From an uncultured Bacteroidota bacterium (GTDB lineage Bacteria > Bacteroidota > Bacteroidia > JADZBD01): DNA of 26,323 bases. The notes beneath the pieces are model-generated. The model did not search any database, was not told the origin of the DNA, and was given only the letters and a program-made list of their open reading frames with translations. Within the stretch, counting starts at the first letter, position 1. The number at the start of each line of letters is the position of its first letter. The position numbers and the translations under genes are program-made. Location: NCBI GenBank assembly GCA_937924855.1, contig CALEYQ010000046.1, positions 1 to 26,323 on the forward strand, in the 5' to 3' direction. Positions 7,431-14,262 of this stretch are shown here, one piece after another.

Positions 7431-7706
7431 TCAGTTTATATCTTCCCAACCACCAATAAAGGTGTTGTTATTTGTAAAAACCCTGGTCTGGTAAGGATAC
7501 GATGATGTACACAAGCGGTCGCCAGTGTCGTATTCATAAATAACAACAACATCTGTATAACCCTTTGCGGTCAGATAGGAAACAACATCTTTGTTGGTAA
7601 CCAGCATGGCCGAAGAAACAGTGCTAGCTGGTTTTGTAAATGAAGAAAAACTGCCTCCGAGGCTAACCAGCATCAGAATGGCAAAAAATTGGATGAACTT
7701 TTTCAT
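7431..7706 (-). CDS. Small secreted protein (91 aa), unknown
   Basis: ATG start at 7706. A convincing signal peptide: M-K-K, hydrophobic I-Q-F-F-A-I-L-M-L-V-S-L, then G-G-S-F-S-S-F-T before a probable cleavage site around residue 23-33. No lipobox Cys. The mature part is about 60 residues, reading V-S-Y-L-T-A-K-G-Y-T-D-V-V-V-I-Y-E-Y and ending in G-G-W-E-D-I-N, with a single Cys. It is the first gene of the minus-strand cluster containing the DUF4096 array and is divergent from the helical-repeat gene at 7848. I recognise no family. A mature domain this small could be a short alpha/beta unit. Confidence 0.65.
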   Translation of the reverse strand: MKKFIQFFAILMLVSLGGSFSSFTKPASTVSSAMLVTNKDVVSYLTAKGYTDVVVIYEYDTGDRLCTSSYPYQTRVFTNNNTFIGGWEDIN

Positions 7707-7847
7707 GTTTGATTTTTTTTGTCAAAAAAACCACAACAGGCCTTCATTTAAATTGACAAAAAGGTATTATATTTACATTCGAAATGAAGTGTACTACCTA
7801 TTTTTTATTCATTTTCAATACTTTATATTAATTTTTCCTACATTGGA
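7707..7847. other. AT-rich divergent intergenic region
   Basis: 141 bp between the start of the array cluster (minus) and the helical-repeat gene (plus), so promoters for both should lie here. It is strongly AT-rich. It holds TTTTTTTTGTCAAAAAAA-type palindromic sequence at about 7712-7729 and a second GACAAAAA nearby. TATATTTA (7768-7775) is a 7/8 -7-like match on the plus strand, but I found no pair of -33 and -7 elements with good spacing on either strand. Confidence 0.4.
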
Positions 7848-9368
7848 ATGAGCAAATTTCTAACCTATCTGATTAAAAACATAACCCCTGACGAAAAGAA
7901 ACTAATAAGAAGATATCTGTCTTCTTTCTCGTCAAGGAATGTTAGAGAAACCAAACTGTTAAAATTATTTGACATTTACATCAAATCTTCCACAGCGTAT
8001 TCTGACGAAATAATTTCAAAAAAAATTTATGGCGTTGAAAAAGTAAAAACCCTTGGAGTCCTAAAATCAAGACTTGAGACAAAAATTCTTGACTCCCTTA
8101 CTCTTGAAATAAACCTAAAAAAAAAGAAAAATACGGATCTTATTGACATTGCCACATTCAAATGCTGGAATAATCTTCTTACAATTCATTATTTATTAAG
8201 AAAAAAGGGCAACTCAATTCTTTTAAATAATCTAATTATCAACACGGAAAATCTAGCCCTAAAATTTGAAATTTTTCCTGTAGCAGTTGAGGTTCTGAGA
8301 TTAAAAAAGTACATCAAAGGATTTTCAAGTGGCTTAAAGGAATTTTCTCAAATTAATACAGACATTTTAAAGGCAGAGAAAACTAGCCAGTTAATACAAA
8401 AAGCTAATGACTACTATTATACTCTAATTTTAAGGAAAGATTTCACAGGATTTTCTGCACCAAAAAAACACTCCGACAATCTTTGGAAAATCATCGGTGA
8501 ACTGGAAGAAGACTATCATTTAACAAGGGCCTCGGCAATAAAGTACTACAAAAAACTATTGGAAATTGAATACCATACTTTAAATAAAGATTATTTCAAC
8601 TCAATAAAGTGTACTCAAGAATTACTTAGAATCGTATCAGAAAATCCTGCTATTAAGAGAAAACAAAGGATAAGCTATTGCTATATGAGGCTAGGCTATT
8701 TCTCAACATCACTAAAAAATTTCATTAAGGCTGAATCGTATTACAACTCCTCATTAAAACATACAATTGAAGGTGATACAAACTATTGGGTGATTAAAGA
8801 ACTTTCTTTGCTAAATCATATTTACAAGGGGGATTACAACCTATGTTCTAAATTGATTTCTGAAATAACAAGTAAATACAAGGGTGAAAAATCAATTTTT
8901 AGAACCGGAAAGTTCCATTACTATCAGGCAAATATATTCTTCTACCTTCAAAATTTTAAAACATGTAGAAAGAACTTAGGGCTAGTACGAGGGTTTCCAT
9001 TAGACCTTGAAGGCTGGGACTTTTGTTTTCGAATTTTAGAAATCATGTGTTTAATTGAGTTGGAAGATTTTGATCAATCGGCTATAAGGATTGATGATTT
9101 GGTAAGACAATACTATCGTTTGCGGGATTCGGGCGACATAACAGAGCGAAACCTGATGATTTTAACGGTATTGTCTGATATTGCCAAAAAAGGATTTTCA
9201 TACCAGAACCTTAACCAGAAAACCATTGACCTGGTGCTTCGACTCAGGGAAAAGGGAAAAGGACATTCCTGGGAACCATTTACCCCTGAAATTATTCCCT
9301 TTCATGAATGGATTTCAGGAAAATCAAAGGTGTTTTCCCAAAAATCAAAAGCCCGCGTAAAAGTCTGA
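7848..9368 (+). CDS. TPR-like helical-repeat protein, AT-rich
   Basis: 506 aa, with no signal peptide or membrane segment. The N-terminal section (D-E-K-K-L-I-R-R-Y-L-S-S-F-S-S-R-N, then K-L-L-K-L-F-D-I-Y, then L-K-S-R-L-E-T-K-I-L-D-S-L) resembles a family of Bacteroidota cytoplasmic helical proteins. The rest reads as helix pairs with Tyr/Asn-rich TPR-like units (Y-M-R-L-G-Y-F-S-T-S-L-K-N-F-I-K-A-E-S-Y-Y-N-S-S-L). About 7848-9000 is much richer in A/T than the neighbouring genes, with many AAA, ATT and TTA codons, while the last ~300 bp (from about 9050) has normal composition. This suggests foreign origin or a mosaic gene. Being divergent from the DUF4096 cluster, it may share regulation with it; that is inference. 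No specific function can be assigned. Confidence 0.75.
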   Translation: MSKFLTYLIKNITPDEKKLIRRYLSSFSSRNVRETKLLKLFDIYIKSSTAYSDEIISKKIYGVEKVKTLGVLKSRLETKILDSLTLEINLKKKKNTDLIDIATFKCWNNLLTIHYLLRKKGNSILLNNLIINTENLALKFEIFPVAVEVLRLKKYIKGFSSGLKEFSQINTDILKAEKTSQLIQKANDYYYTLILRKDFTGFSAPKKHSDNLWKIIGELEEDYHLTRASAIKYYKKLLEIEYHTLNKDYFNSIKCTQELLRIVSENPAIKRKQRISYCYMRLGYFSTSLKNFIKAESYYNSSLKHTIEGDTNYWVIKELSLLNHIYKGDYNLCSKLISEITSKYKGEKSIFRTGKFHYYQANIFFYLQNFKTCRKNLGLVRGFPLDLEGWDFCFRILEIMCLIELEDFDQSAIRIDDLVRQYYRLRDSGDITERNLMILTVLSDIAKKGFSYQNLNQKTIDLVLRLREKGKGHSWEPFTPEIIPFHEWISGKSKVFSQKSKARVKV

Positions 9369-9393
9369 GGCTTCGGGAATAATTTTTACATTT

Positions 9394-9415
9394 ACGCAAA
9401 ACCCTTATTTTGCGT
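9394..9415. repeat. Inverted repeat ACGCAAAA-N6-TTTTGCGT abutting the PhzF start codon
   Basis: A perfect 8-bp inverted repeat with loop CCCTTA, ending one base before the ATG at 9417. As DNA it could be an operator; as RNA it would fold over the ribosome-binding region. There is no following T-run, so it is not a standard terminator for the preceding gene. Confidence 0.5.
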
Positions 9416-9416
9416 T

Positions 9417-10205
9417 ATGGCCCAATTTCAGATTTTTCAGGTGGATGCATTTACTGAAAACTTATTCCATGGCAACCCGGCTGCGGTTGTACCCCTTGAA
9501 ACCTGGCCTACCTATGAAAAACTGCAAAATATTGCCCTCGAAAACAACCTCAGCGAAACAGCTTTCTTCCTCAAGGAAGAAAACCATTACCACATCCGGT
9601 GGTTTACCCCTGCTGTTGAAGTGGATCTCTGCGGTCATGCTACCCTTGCCACCGCCTATGTAATTTTTAATTTCTTTGAAACGGAAGCCCAATCCATAAA
9701 ATTTCACTCCCGCAGCGGTATGCTGGAAGTAAAAAAGGAAAACGACCTCCTAATCCTGAATTTTCCGGCCGACGAAATCAAAAAGGTTCCGGCTCCTGAA
9801 AAACTGGTGAATGCCCTCGGAAAAATTCCTAAAGAATCTTATAAAGGAAAAACGGATTACCTTTTAATATACGCAACCGAAACCGATATTGAGGAAATAG
9901 AGCCCGACTTTAAACTGCTGAGTGAAATAAAAGCCAGAGGTATCATTATTTCCTCTAAAGGGAAAAACACCGATTTTGTTTCCCGGTTTTTTGCTCCCCT
10001 GTCGGGAATTAACGAAGACCCCGTTACCGGATCGGCACATACTACGCTTACCTCCTACTGGGCGGAAAAACTAAAAATAAAAGAACTGAGTGCGGTTCAG
10101 ATTTCGAAACGCAAAGGGTTTCTCCACTGCCGTGATCTGGGCAACAGAATTGAAATTGCCGGAAAAGCAGTGCTCTTCTTAAGAGGGGAAATTTTTGTGG
10201 ATTGA
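9417..10205 (+). CDS. PhzF-family isomerase/epimerase-like protein
   Basis: 262 aa, usual length for the family. Diagnostic segments are Q-V-D-A-F-T-E-N-L-F-H-G-N-P-A-A-V-V (8-25), N-N-L-S-E-T-A-F-F with Glu47 in the place of the PhzF catalytic acid, V-D-L-C-G-H-A-T-L-A-T-A-Y (69-81), and E-D-P-V-T-G-S-A-H (200-208) in the second half of the pseudo-symmetric diaminopimelate-epimerase-like fold. In phenazine producers PhzF isomerises dihydro-3-hydroxyanthranilate. No other phz gene is here, so this is one of the widespread cytoplasmic homologs of unknown substrate. Start codon ATG directly follows a perfect inverted repeat. The stop is one base from the convergent lipoprotein gene, leaving no room for a terminator. 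Confidence 0.9.
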   Translation: MAQFQIFQVDAFTENLFHGNPAAVVPLETWPTYEKLQNIALENNLSETAFFLKEENHYHIRWFTPAVEVDLCGHATLATAYVIFNFFETEAQSIKFHSRSGMLEVKKENDLLILNFPADEIKKVPAPEKLVNALGKIPKESYKGKTDYLLIYATETDIEEIEPDFKLLSEIKARGIIISSKGKNTDFVSRFFAPLSGINEDPVTGSAHTTLTSYWAEKLKIKELSAVQISKRKGFLHCRDLGNRIEIAGKAVLFLRGEIFVD

Positions 10206-10206
10206 A

Positions 10207-10596
10207 CTACTTCAGGATTACCAAATCCTTCGTAATAACCACTTCCTTTTTTGATCCAATGGAAACATCCTGAATGACAGCTTTCATGGATGTGGTTTGC
10301 AAAGTGCTGTCCTTGCTGTAAGCATAAATTTTATAATTCCCGGGCCGCAAATACCGGAACTCAAAGGTGCCGTCGTAGTTGGTTTTCACCCTTTCCGAAT
10401 AGGTAGCCTCGTCACCATATATAATATACACATCCTCTTCAGGCGCATAATAGCTGCCCAGCAATAAGGTGAAAGAACCGTTATAATCCTTTACCCATAC
10501 CTTTCCACGAATGGTTGAGTTACCTCCCGATCCGGGTCCTTTGGCGCAGGAAACCATAATAGCCAGGGAAAATAAAAAGATGATATACCTGATCAT
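10207..10596 (-). CDS. Small predicted lipoprotein with a carboxypeptidase-regulatory-like domain
   Basis: 129 aa. N-terminus M-I-R-Y, hydrophobic I-I-F-L-F-S-L-A-I-M, then the lipobox V-S-C with Cys17 as the lipidation site, followed by a Gly/Ser linker. The mature part (I-R-G-K-V-W-V-K-D at about 29, then Y-D-G-T-F-E-F-R-Y-L-R-P-G-N-Y-K-I-Y-A-Y at about 74-94) is the typical pattern of carboxypeptidase-regulatory or Cna-B-like beta-sandwich domains. Probably anchored in the outer membrane. It starts 17 bp after the stop of the third kelch gene and is likely the last gene of the surface-protein operon. Its stop almost touches the convergent PhzF gene. Confidence 0.75.
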   Translation of the reverse strand: MIRYIIFLFSLAIMVSCAKGPGSGGNSTIRGKVWVKDYNGSFTLLLGSYYAPEEDVYIIYGDEATYSERVKTNYDGTFEFRYLRPGNYKIYAYSKDSTLQTTSMKAVIQDVSIGSKKEVVITKDLVILK

Positions 10597-10613
10597 TTTA
10601 AAAAATTTTGATC

Positions 10614-11828
10614 CTAAATTAATACAATTTTGACACTCCCGATTATCCTGCCTTCAGAAACAGCGGTCAGAAAGTACCCCCCGGCTTTGAGCCCGGCCCT
10701 TTCAAAGCGGGATTCAGAATTGCCAGGGAATCGCTGTACCAGTTTCCCCTGCAGGTCATACACCGAAAACTCAATATCCCCCCCGACAAAACCATCTCCC
10801 CTGATTTCAATCCTGGCATCGTTGACCACAGGATTAGGGAAAATTTGTATACCTCCAGACAAGCTGGTTTTATCAAACAGGCCAAGGGGGGGACTAAACT
10901 CCCACCAGTCTTTCCGGGTTCCGTTTTCGTATCCTGTTCCTGCGTAGCCCATGCCGCCCATGGAAACGGCCACGGCACTTGACCTGGCGCCACCACCAAA
11001 GGGACTAACCGTTGCCCATGAGTTTGCAAAGGGATTATATTCCCAAAAATCGGCTACATTGGAAAGTGAGTTGTCGTATCCGGTTCCCACATAACCTTTC
11101 CCATTCAGGGAAAAGGCAATGGCACCTTTTCTGGGGCTACCCCCGAAAGAAGCTCTGGGAACCCAGGAGTTGGCCCCCGGGTCAAAAGCAAAAAAATCTG
11201 ATTTGTTGACACCGTCGTCGCCCAGACCCACATACATTAAACCACCCGATTCAAAGCTAACGGCCAATTGCCTGGGGGTACCCGGAAAATTGGCTTTCTG
11301 AACCCAGGTATTATTCGCGGGATCGTATTCCCACATGTCATTTTTGAATCCATTGGCATCCTGTCCAAGTCCGATATATCCTTTTCCATTAAGGCTAAAC
11401 CCAACGCATTTCCTCCGCGGAGTTCCGGCAAAGGATGCCTTTTGAGTCCATACATCAAAGGCAGCATTATATTCCCAAAAATCATTCAGGTAGGGGTTGG
11501 GCCCCTGCCCTGTTCCTATATATCCTTTGGTACCAATGCCGAAACCAACGGCGGCATCCCTGCCCAACCCGGCTCCGGTAGCACCTCCAAGGGAGGTTAT
11601 CTGGGTCCAGGAATTGGTTGCAGGATTATACATCCAGAATGAACGTTTAAAATCGGTACTGTCGTATCCGGTTCCCACATAGGCTCCATTGCCCAAAACA
11701 AATGCGGCGCAGGAAGTTCTAGGGCCACCGGCAAAATCGGCTTTTTGGGTCCATACATTTTGGGCATTTGTTACCGGAATGCCCGGAATTACCCAGGCAA
11801 ACAAAACGAGGTAATAGAAATTTTTCAT
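10614..11828 (-). CDS. Kelch-repeat T9SS-secreted protein, copy 3
   Basis: 404 aa. Signal peptide M-K-N-F-Y-Y-L-V-L-F-A-W-V-I-P-G-I-P-V-T-N-A. Six kelch-type repeats of about 50 residues (roughly 25-320) with the phrase W-x-Q-K-A-x-F-x-G-x-P-R and G-Y-[IV]-G-[TL]-G followed by D-F-W-E-Y-[ND], which should close into a six-bladed beta-propeller. The last ~75 residues are a T9SS type A-like sorting domain (I-Q-I-F-P-N-P-V-V-N, then V-Y-D-L-Q-G-K, L-K-A-G-G-Y-F-L). The start overlaps the stop of copy 2 by the four bases ATGA, so translation is probably coupled. Surface or secreted; ligand unknown. Confidence 0.88.
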   Translation of the reverse strand: MKNFYYLVLFAWVIPGIPVTNAQNVWTQKADFAGGPRTSCAAFVLGNGAYVGTGYDSTDFKRSFWMYNPATNSWTQITSLGGATGAGLGRDAAVGFGIGTKGYIGTGQGPNPYLNDFWEYNAAFDVWTQKASFAGTPRRKCVGFSLNGKGYIGLGQDANGFKNDMWEYDPANNTWVQKANFPGTPRQLAVSFESGGLMYVGLGDDGVNKSDFFAFDPGANSWVPRASFGGSPRKGAIAFSLNGKGYVGTGYDNSLSNVADFWEYNPFANSWATVSPFGGGARSSAVAVSMGGMGYAGTGYENGTRKDWWEFSPPLGLFDKTSLSGGIQIFPNPVVNDARIEIRGDGFVGGDIEFSVYDLQGKLVQRFPGNSESRFERAGLKAGGYFLTAVSEGRIIGSVKIVLI

Positions 11829-13045
11829 AGGAAGATTAGTTTTCCGGAAAGTGAGACGGAAGAAAGGCTTAGTTTAAAAAAATAAACACCGGAAGAAATT
11901 TCTCCACGGGAAATTTTTTCACCGGGCAGGTAGTTTTCCCGGCTAAGAATCAATTTTCCCGAATGATCGAAAATTTCCACAAGGCATTTCCGGTTTTCCC
12001 AATCAGGACCCAGGGAAAAGGAAAAACTTTCAGTAACCGGGTTTGGAAATACAGAAACACTGCCGGAAGCCATATCATTTACCCCCAAAACCAGGGGCGT
12101 GTATTCCCAAAAATCGCGGCGCTTGCCGGTGGCTCCTTTTCCGGTTCCCACATAGGCTTTGTTTCCAATTACAAAAGCTGCAGCATTTCTTCTTGCACCA
12201 CCCTGGAAGGGAGCTCTGATCATCCAGAAATCTGAATTTGGATCGTACTCGAAAAGTTCATCTCTGTAACCTCCGTCGCCACCCAAAACAACAAAGCCTT
12301 TTCCGATGAGCGAAAACGCCGAGCAACTGAATCGTGGTGAACCGGGAAAGGAAGCAATCTGCTGCCAGGAATTGGTGGAAGGACTATACCGGTAAAAATC
12401 GTTCAGGAAAAAATCTTCTCCGGCACCCATTCCCACGTAGCCGAAATTTCCAATAACAAAACTGGAAATTGCATATCGAACCCCACCCGGAAAGGGGGCC
12501 CGCTGAACCCAGCCGTTGGTAACAGGATTGTACTCCCAAAGCTGATTGGTATAGGTGGATTGTCCCACTTTTCCGCAACACACATAGCCCCGGCCGTTTA
12601 TGGAAAAACCGGTGGAGTAATAAACGCCTGCACCTCCATAAATCGGACAATTGGCTCTTTGGATCCAGGAATTTGTTACGGCGTTGTACTCCCAGAAATC
12701 AGCCAGAATTATTCCCATCCAGGATACGGCATGGTTCACACCACCGCCCACATAACCGGAATTACCAATACCGAAGGCGAATGCATTTCGCCTGAAAGAA
12801 CCGGGAAGATCTGCTTTTTGGGTCCAGGAATTGGTACCCGAATCGTATTCCCAAAGATCTTTGCGGATTTGTTCGGCGGTATCCTGTCCGCAACCGATAT
12901 AACCTCTTCCTCCTATGGAAAAGGCAATTGCTCTTTCGCGCTTTCCACCGGCAAAAGTTTCTTTTTTAATCCAGTCATTACCATAATCGGCGCGAAGGAG
13001 CAAGGCCGGAAAAAACAGTAACAGAAATAGTTTTAGATACCTCAT
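11825..13045 (-). CDS. Kelch-repeat T9SS-secreted protein, copy 2
   Basis: 406 aa. Signal peptide M-R-Y-L-K-L-F-L-L-L-F-F-P-A-L-L-L-R-A. Kelch repeats span about 25-330, with units such as R-A-I-A-F-S-I-G-G-R-G-Y-I-G-C-G followed by D-L-W-E-Y-D-S-G-T-N-S-W. One repeat has Cys-Cys in place of the usual G-T-G (G-Y-V-C-C-G-K). The C-terminal sorting domain reads V-S-V-F-P-N-P-V-T-E, I-F-D-H-S-G-K, I-S-S-G-V-Y-F-F-K-L. ATGA overlaps join it to both neighbours. It is a full-length paralog of copies 1 and 3, so the trio arose by tandem duplication and then diverged. Confidence 0.88.
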   Translation of the reverse strand: MRYLKLFLLLFFPALLLRADYGNDWIKKETFAGGKRERAIAFSIGGRGYIGCGQDTAEQIRKDLWEYDSGTNSWTQKADLPGSFRRNAFAFGIGNSGYVGGGVNHAVSWMGIILADFWEYNAVTNSWIQRANCPIYGGAGVYYSTGFSINGRGYVCCGKVGQSTYTNQLWEYNPVTNGWVQRAPFPGGVRYAISSFVIGNFGYVGMGAGEDFFLNDFYRYSPSTNSWQQIASFPGSPRFSCSAFSLIGKGFVVLGGDGGYRDELFEYDPNSDFWMIRAPFQGGARRNAAAFVIGNKAYVGTGKGATGKRRDFWEYTPLVLGVNDMASGSVSVFPNPVTESFSFSLGPDWENRKCLVEIFDHSGKLILSRENYLPGEKISRGEISSGVYFFKLSLSSVSLSGKLIFL

Positions 13046-14262
13046 GATCCGGCTACGATAATTTTTTGAGTGGATAAAATGCCATTACCTGTAATTAGTC
13101 TGATAAAATAAATGCCGGCAGGAAGGTTTCCGGTTTCGAAATTTGTTTCCCGCGATTCCAGCATTTGTTCCCTGAGCATTTTACCCGAAAGGGAAATGAT
13201 TTGAAACTTCAATCCGGTAAATGAAATTTCGGGGTCGGTTTTCAGGGTGGCGAAATCAACTATCGGATTTGGGTAAACAGAAAACAAGGGAGCTCCCGGC
13301 TCCGGGGGATTTATCCCGGTAAAATTTCCATATTCCCACCAATCCTGAAAATTAGTTCCGTTGGTTCCTGTGCCGGCATAAGCGCGGTTCCCGATGGCAA
13401 AACCAACAAGGTAACGGCGGGCGGTGCCTCCAAAATCCTGAATCTGAACCCAGGAATTGGAAACAGGATCAAACCTCCAGAAATCATCGTAATTGGTTCC
13501 GCTGCTGAAATTATCACCGGTTCCCACATATCCGAAACCATTGTAGGAAAAACCACAGGCTTCCATTCGGGGTAAACCGGGAAGGGGTGCTTTTTGTACC
13601 CAGGTATTGTTTGTGGGATTATACTCCCATAAATCACCGGTAGGGTTTCCTCCACTGCTTCCCGTACCGATATAGCCTCTGCTTCCTATGGAAAACCCTA
13701 CTGCGGATTGCCTTCCGCCTCCGGGAAAACTGGCTCTTTGCATCCAGGAATTGGTGACGGGATTATACTCCCAGAAATCAGACAAGCCGGAACCGGTACC
13801 GATGTATCCGCGACCATTTACAGAAAATCCAACTGCTCCTCTTCGTGCCTGTCCCCCAAACATGGCCTTTTGTGTCCAGGTGTTTGTAACGGGATTATAT
13901 TCCCAAAAATCGCGACGATTGCTAAACGTAGTATCACGTCCGGTTCCCACATAACCCAGGTTGCCAATAGAAAAACCGGCCGCGTGATATCTTTTGCCAC
14001 CGGCATAATCGGCCTTTTGGGTCCAGGAATTGGTTGCAGGATCATACTCCCACCAGTCTTTGTATTGAACATCCACTACGGCGTTGATGTGCCCCAGCCC
14101 AATATAACCTCTTCCTCCGATTGAAATGCCGGTAGCCCTATGCCTTGCAGGACCCGGCAGAGAAGCTTTCTGAAACCACCCCAACTCCATTTGTGCCAGC
14201 AGGCCATCCGGGAAAAGGGCCAGGGTTATTAAGAAGAGTGAAAGAACTTTTGAACTTTTCAT
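13042..14262 (-). CDS. Kelch-repeat T9SS-secreted protein, copy 1
   Basis: 406 aa. Signal peptide M-K-S-S-K-V-L-S-L-F-L-I-T-L-A-L-F-P-D-G-L-L-A. Six kelch units between about 28 and 320 (A-T-G-I-S-I-G-G-R-G-Y-I-G-L-G, D-W-W-E-Y-D-P-A-T-N-S-W-T-Q-K-A). The sorting domain reads F-S-V-Y-P-N-P-I-V-D, I-I-S-L-S-G-K, L-P-A-G-I-Y-F-I-R-L and ends K-I-I-V-A-G-S. The start codon overlaps the stop of the 596-aa upstream gene (ATGA at 14262-14259). Role: exported beta-propeller, probably binding glycan or protein; enzymatic activity is not evident. Confidence 0.88.
   Translation of the reverse strand: MKSSKVLSLFLITLALFPDGLLAQMELGWFQKASLPGPARHRATGISIGGRGYIGLGHINAVVDVQYKDWWEYDPATNSWTQKADYAGGKRYHAAGFSIGNLGYVGTGRDTTFSNRRDFWEYNPVTNTWTQKAMFGGQARRGAVGFSVNGRGYIGTGSGLSDFWEYNPVTNSWMQRASFPGGGRQSAVGFSIGSRGYIGTGSSGGNPTGDLWEYNPTNNTWVQKAPLPGLPRMEACGFSYNGFGYVGTGDNFSSGTNYDDFWRFDPVSNSWVQIQDFGGTARRYLVGFAIGNRAYAGTGTNGTNFQDWWEYGNFTGINPPEPGAPLFSVYPNPIVDFATLKTDPEISFTGLKFQIISLSGKMLREQMLESRETNFETGNLPAGIYFIRLITGNGILSTQKIIVAGS

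Noticed and set aside
7426..7449. TTG start giving the pseudo-receiver eight extra residues
   Set aside because: It would overlap the upstream gene and the added residues precede the first beta strand. ATG at 7425 fits the gene spacing better.
10614..14262. Repeated DNA units that might be a CRISPR or minisatellite
   Set aside because: The repeats are degenerate kelch codon units of about 150 bp inside coding frames, not identical direct repeats with spacers.
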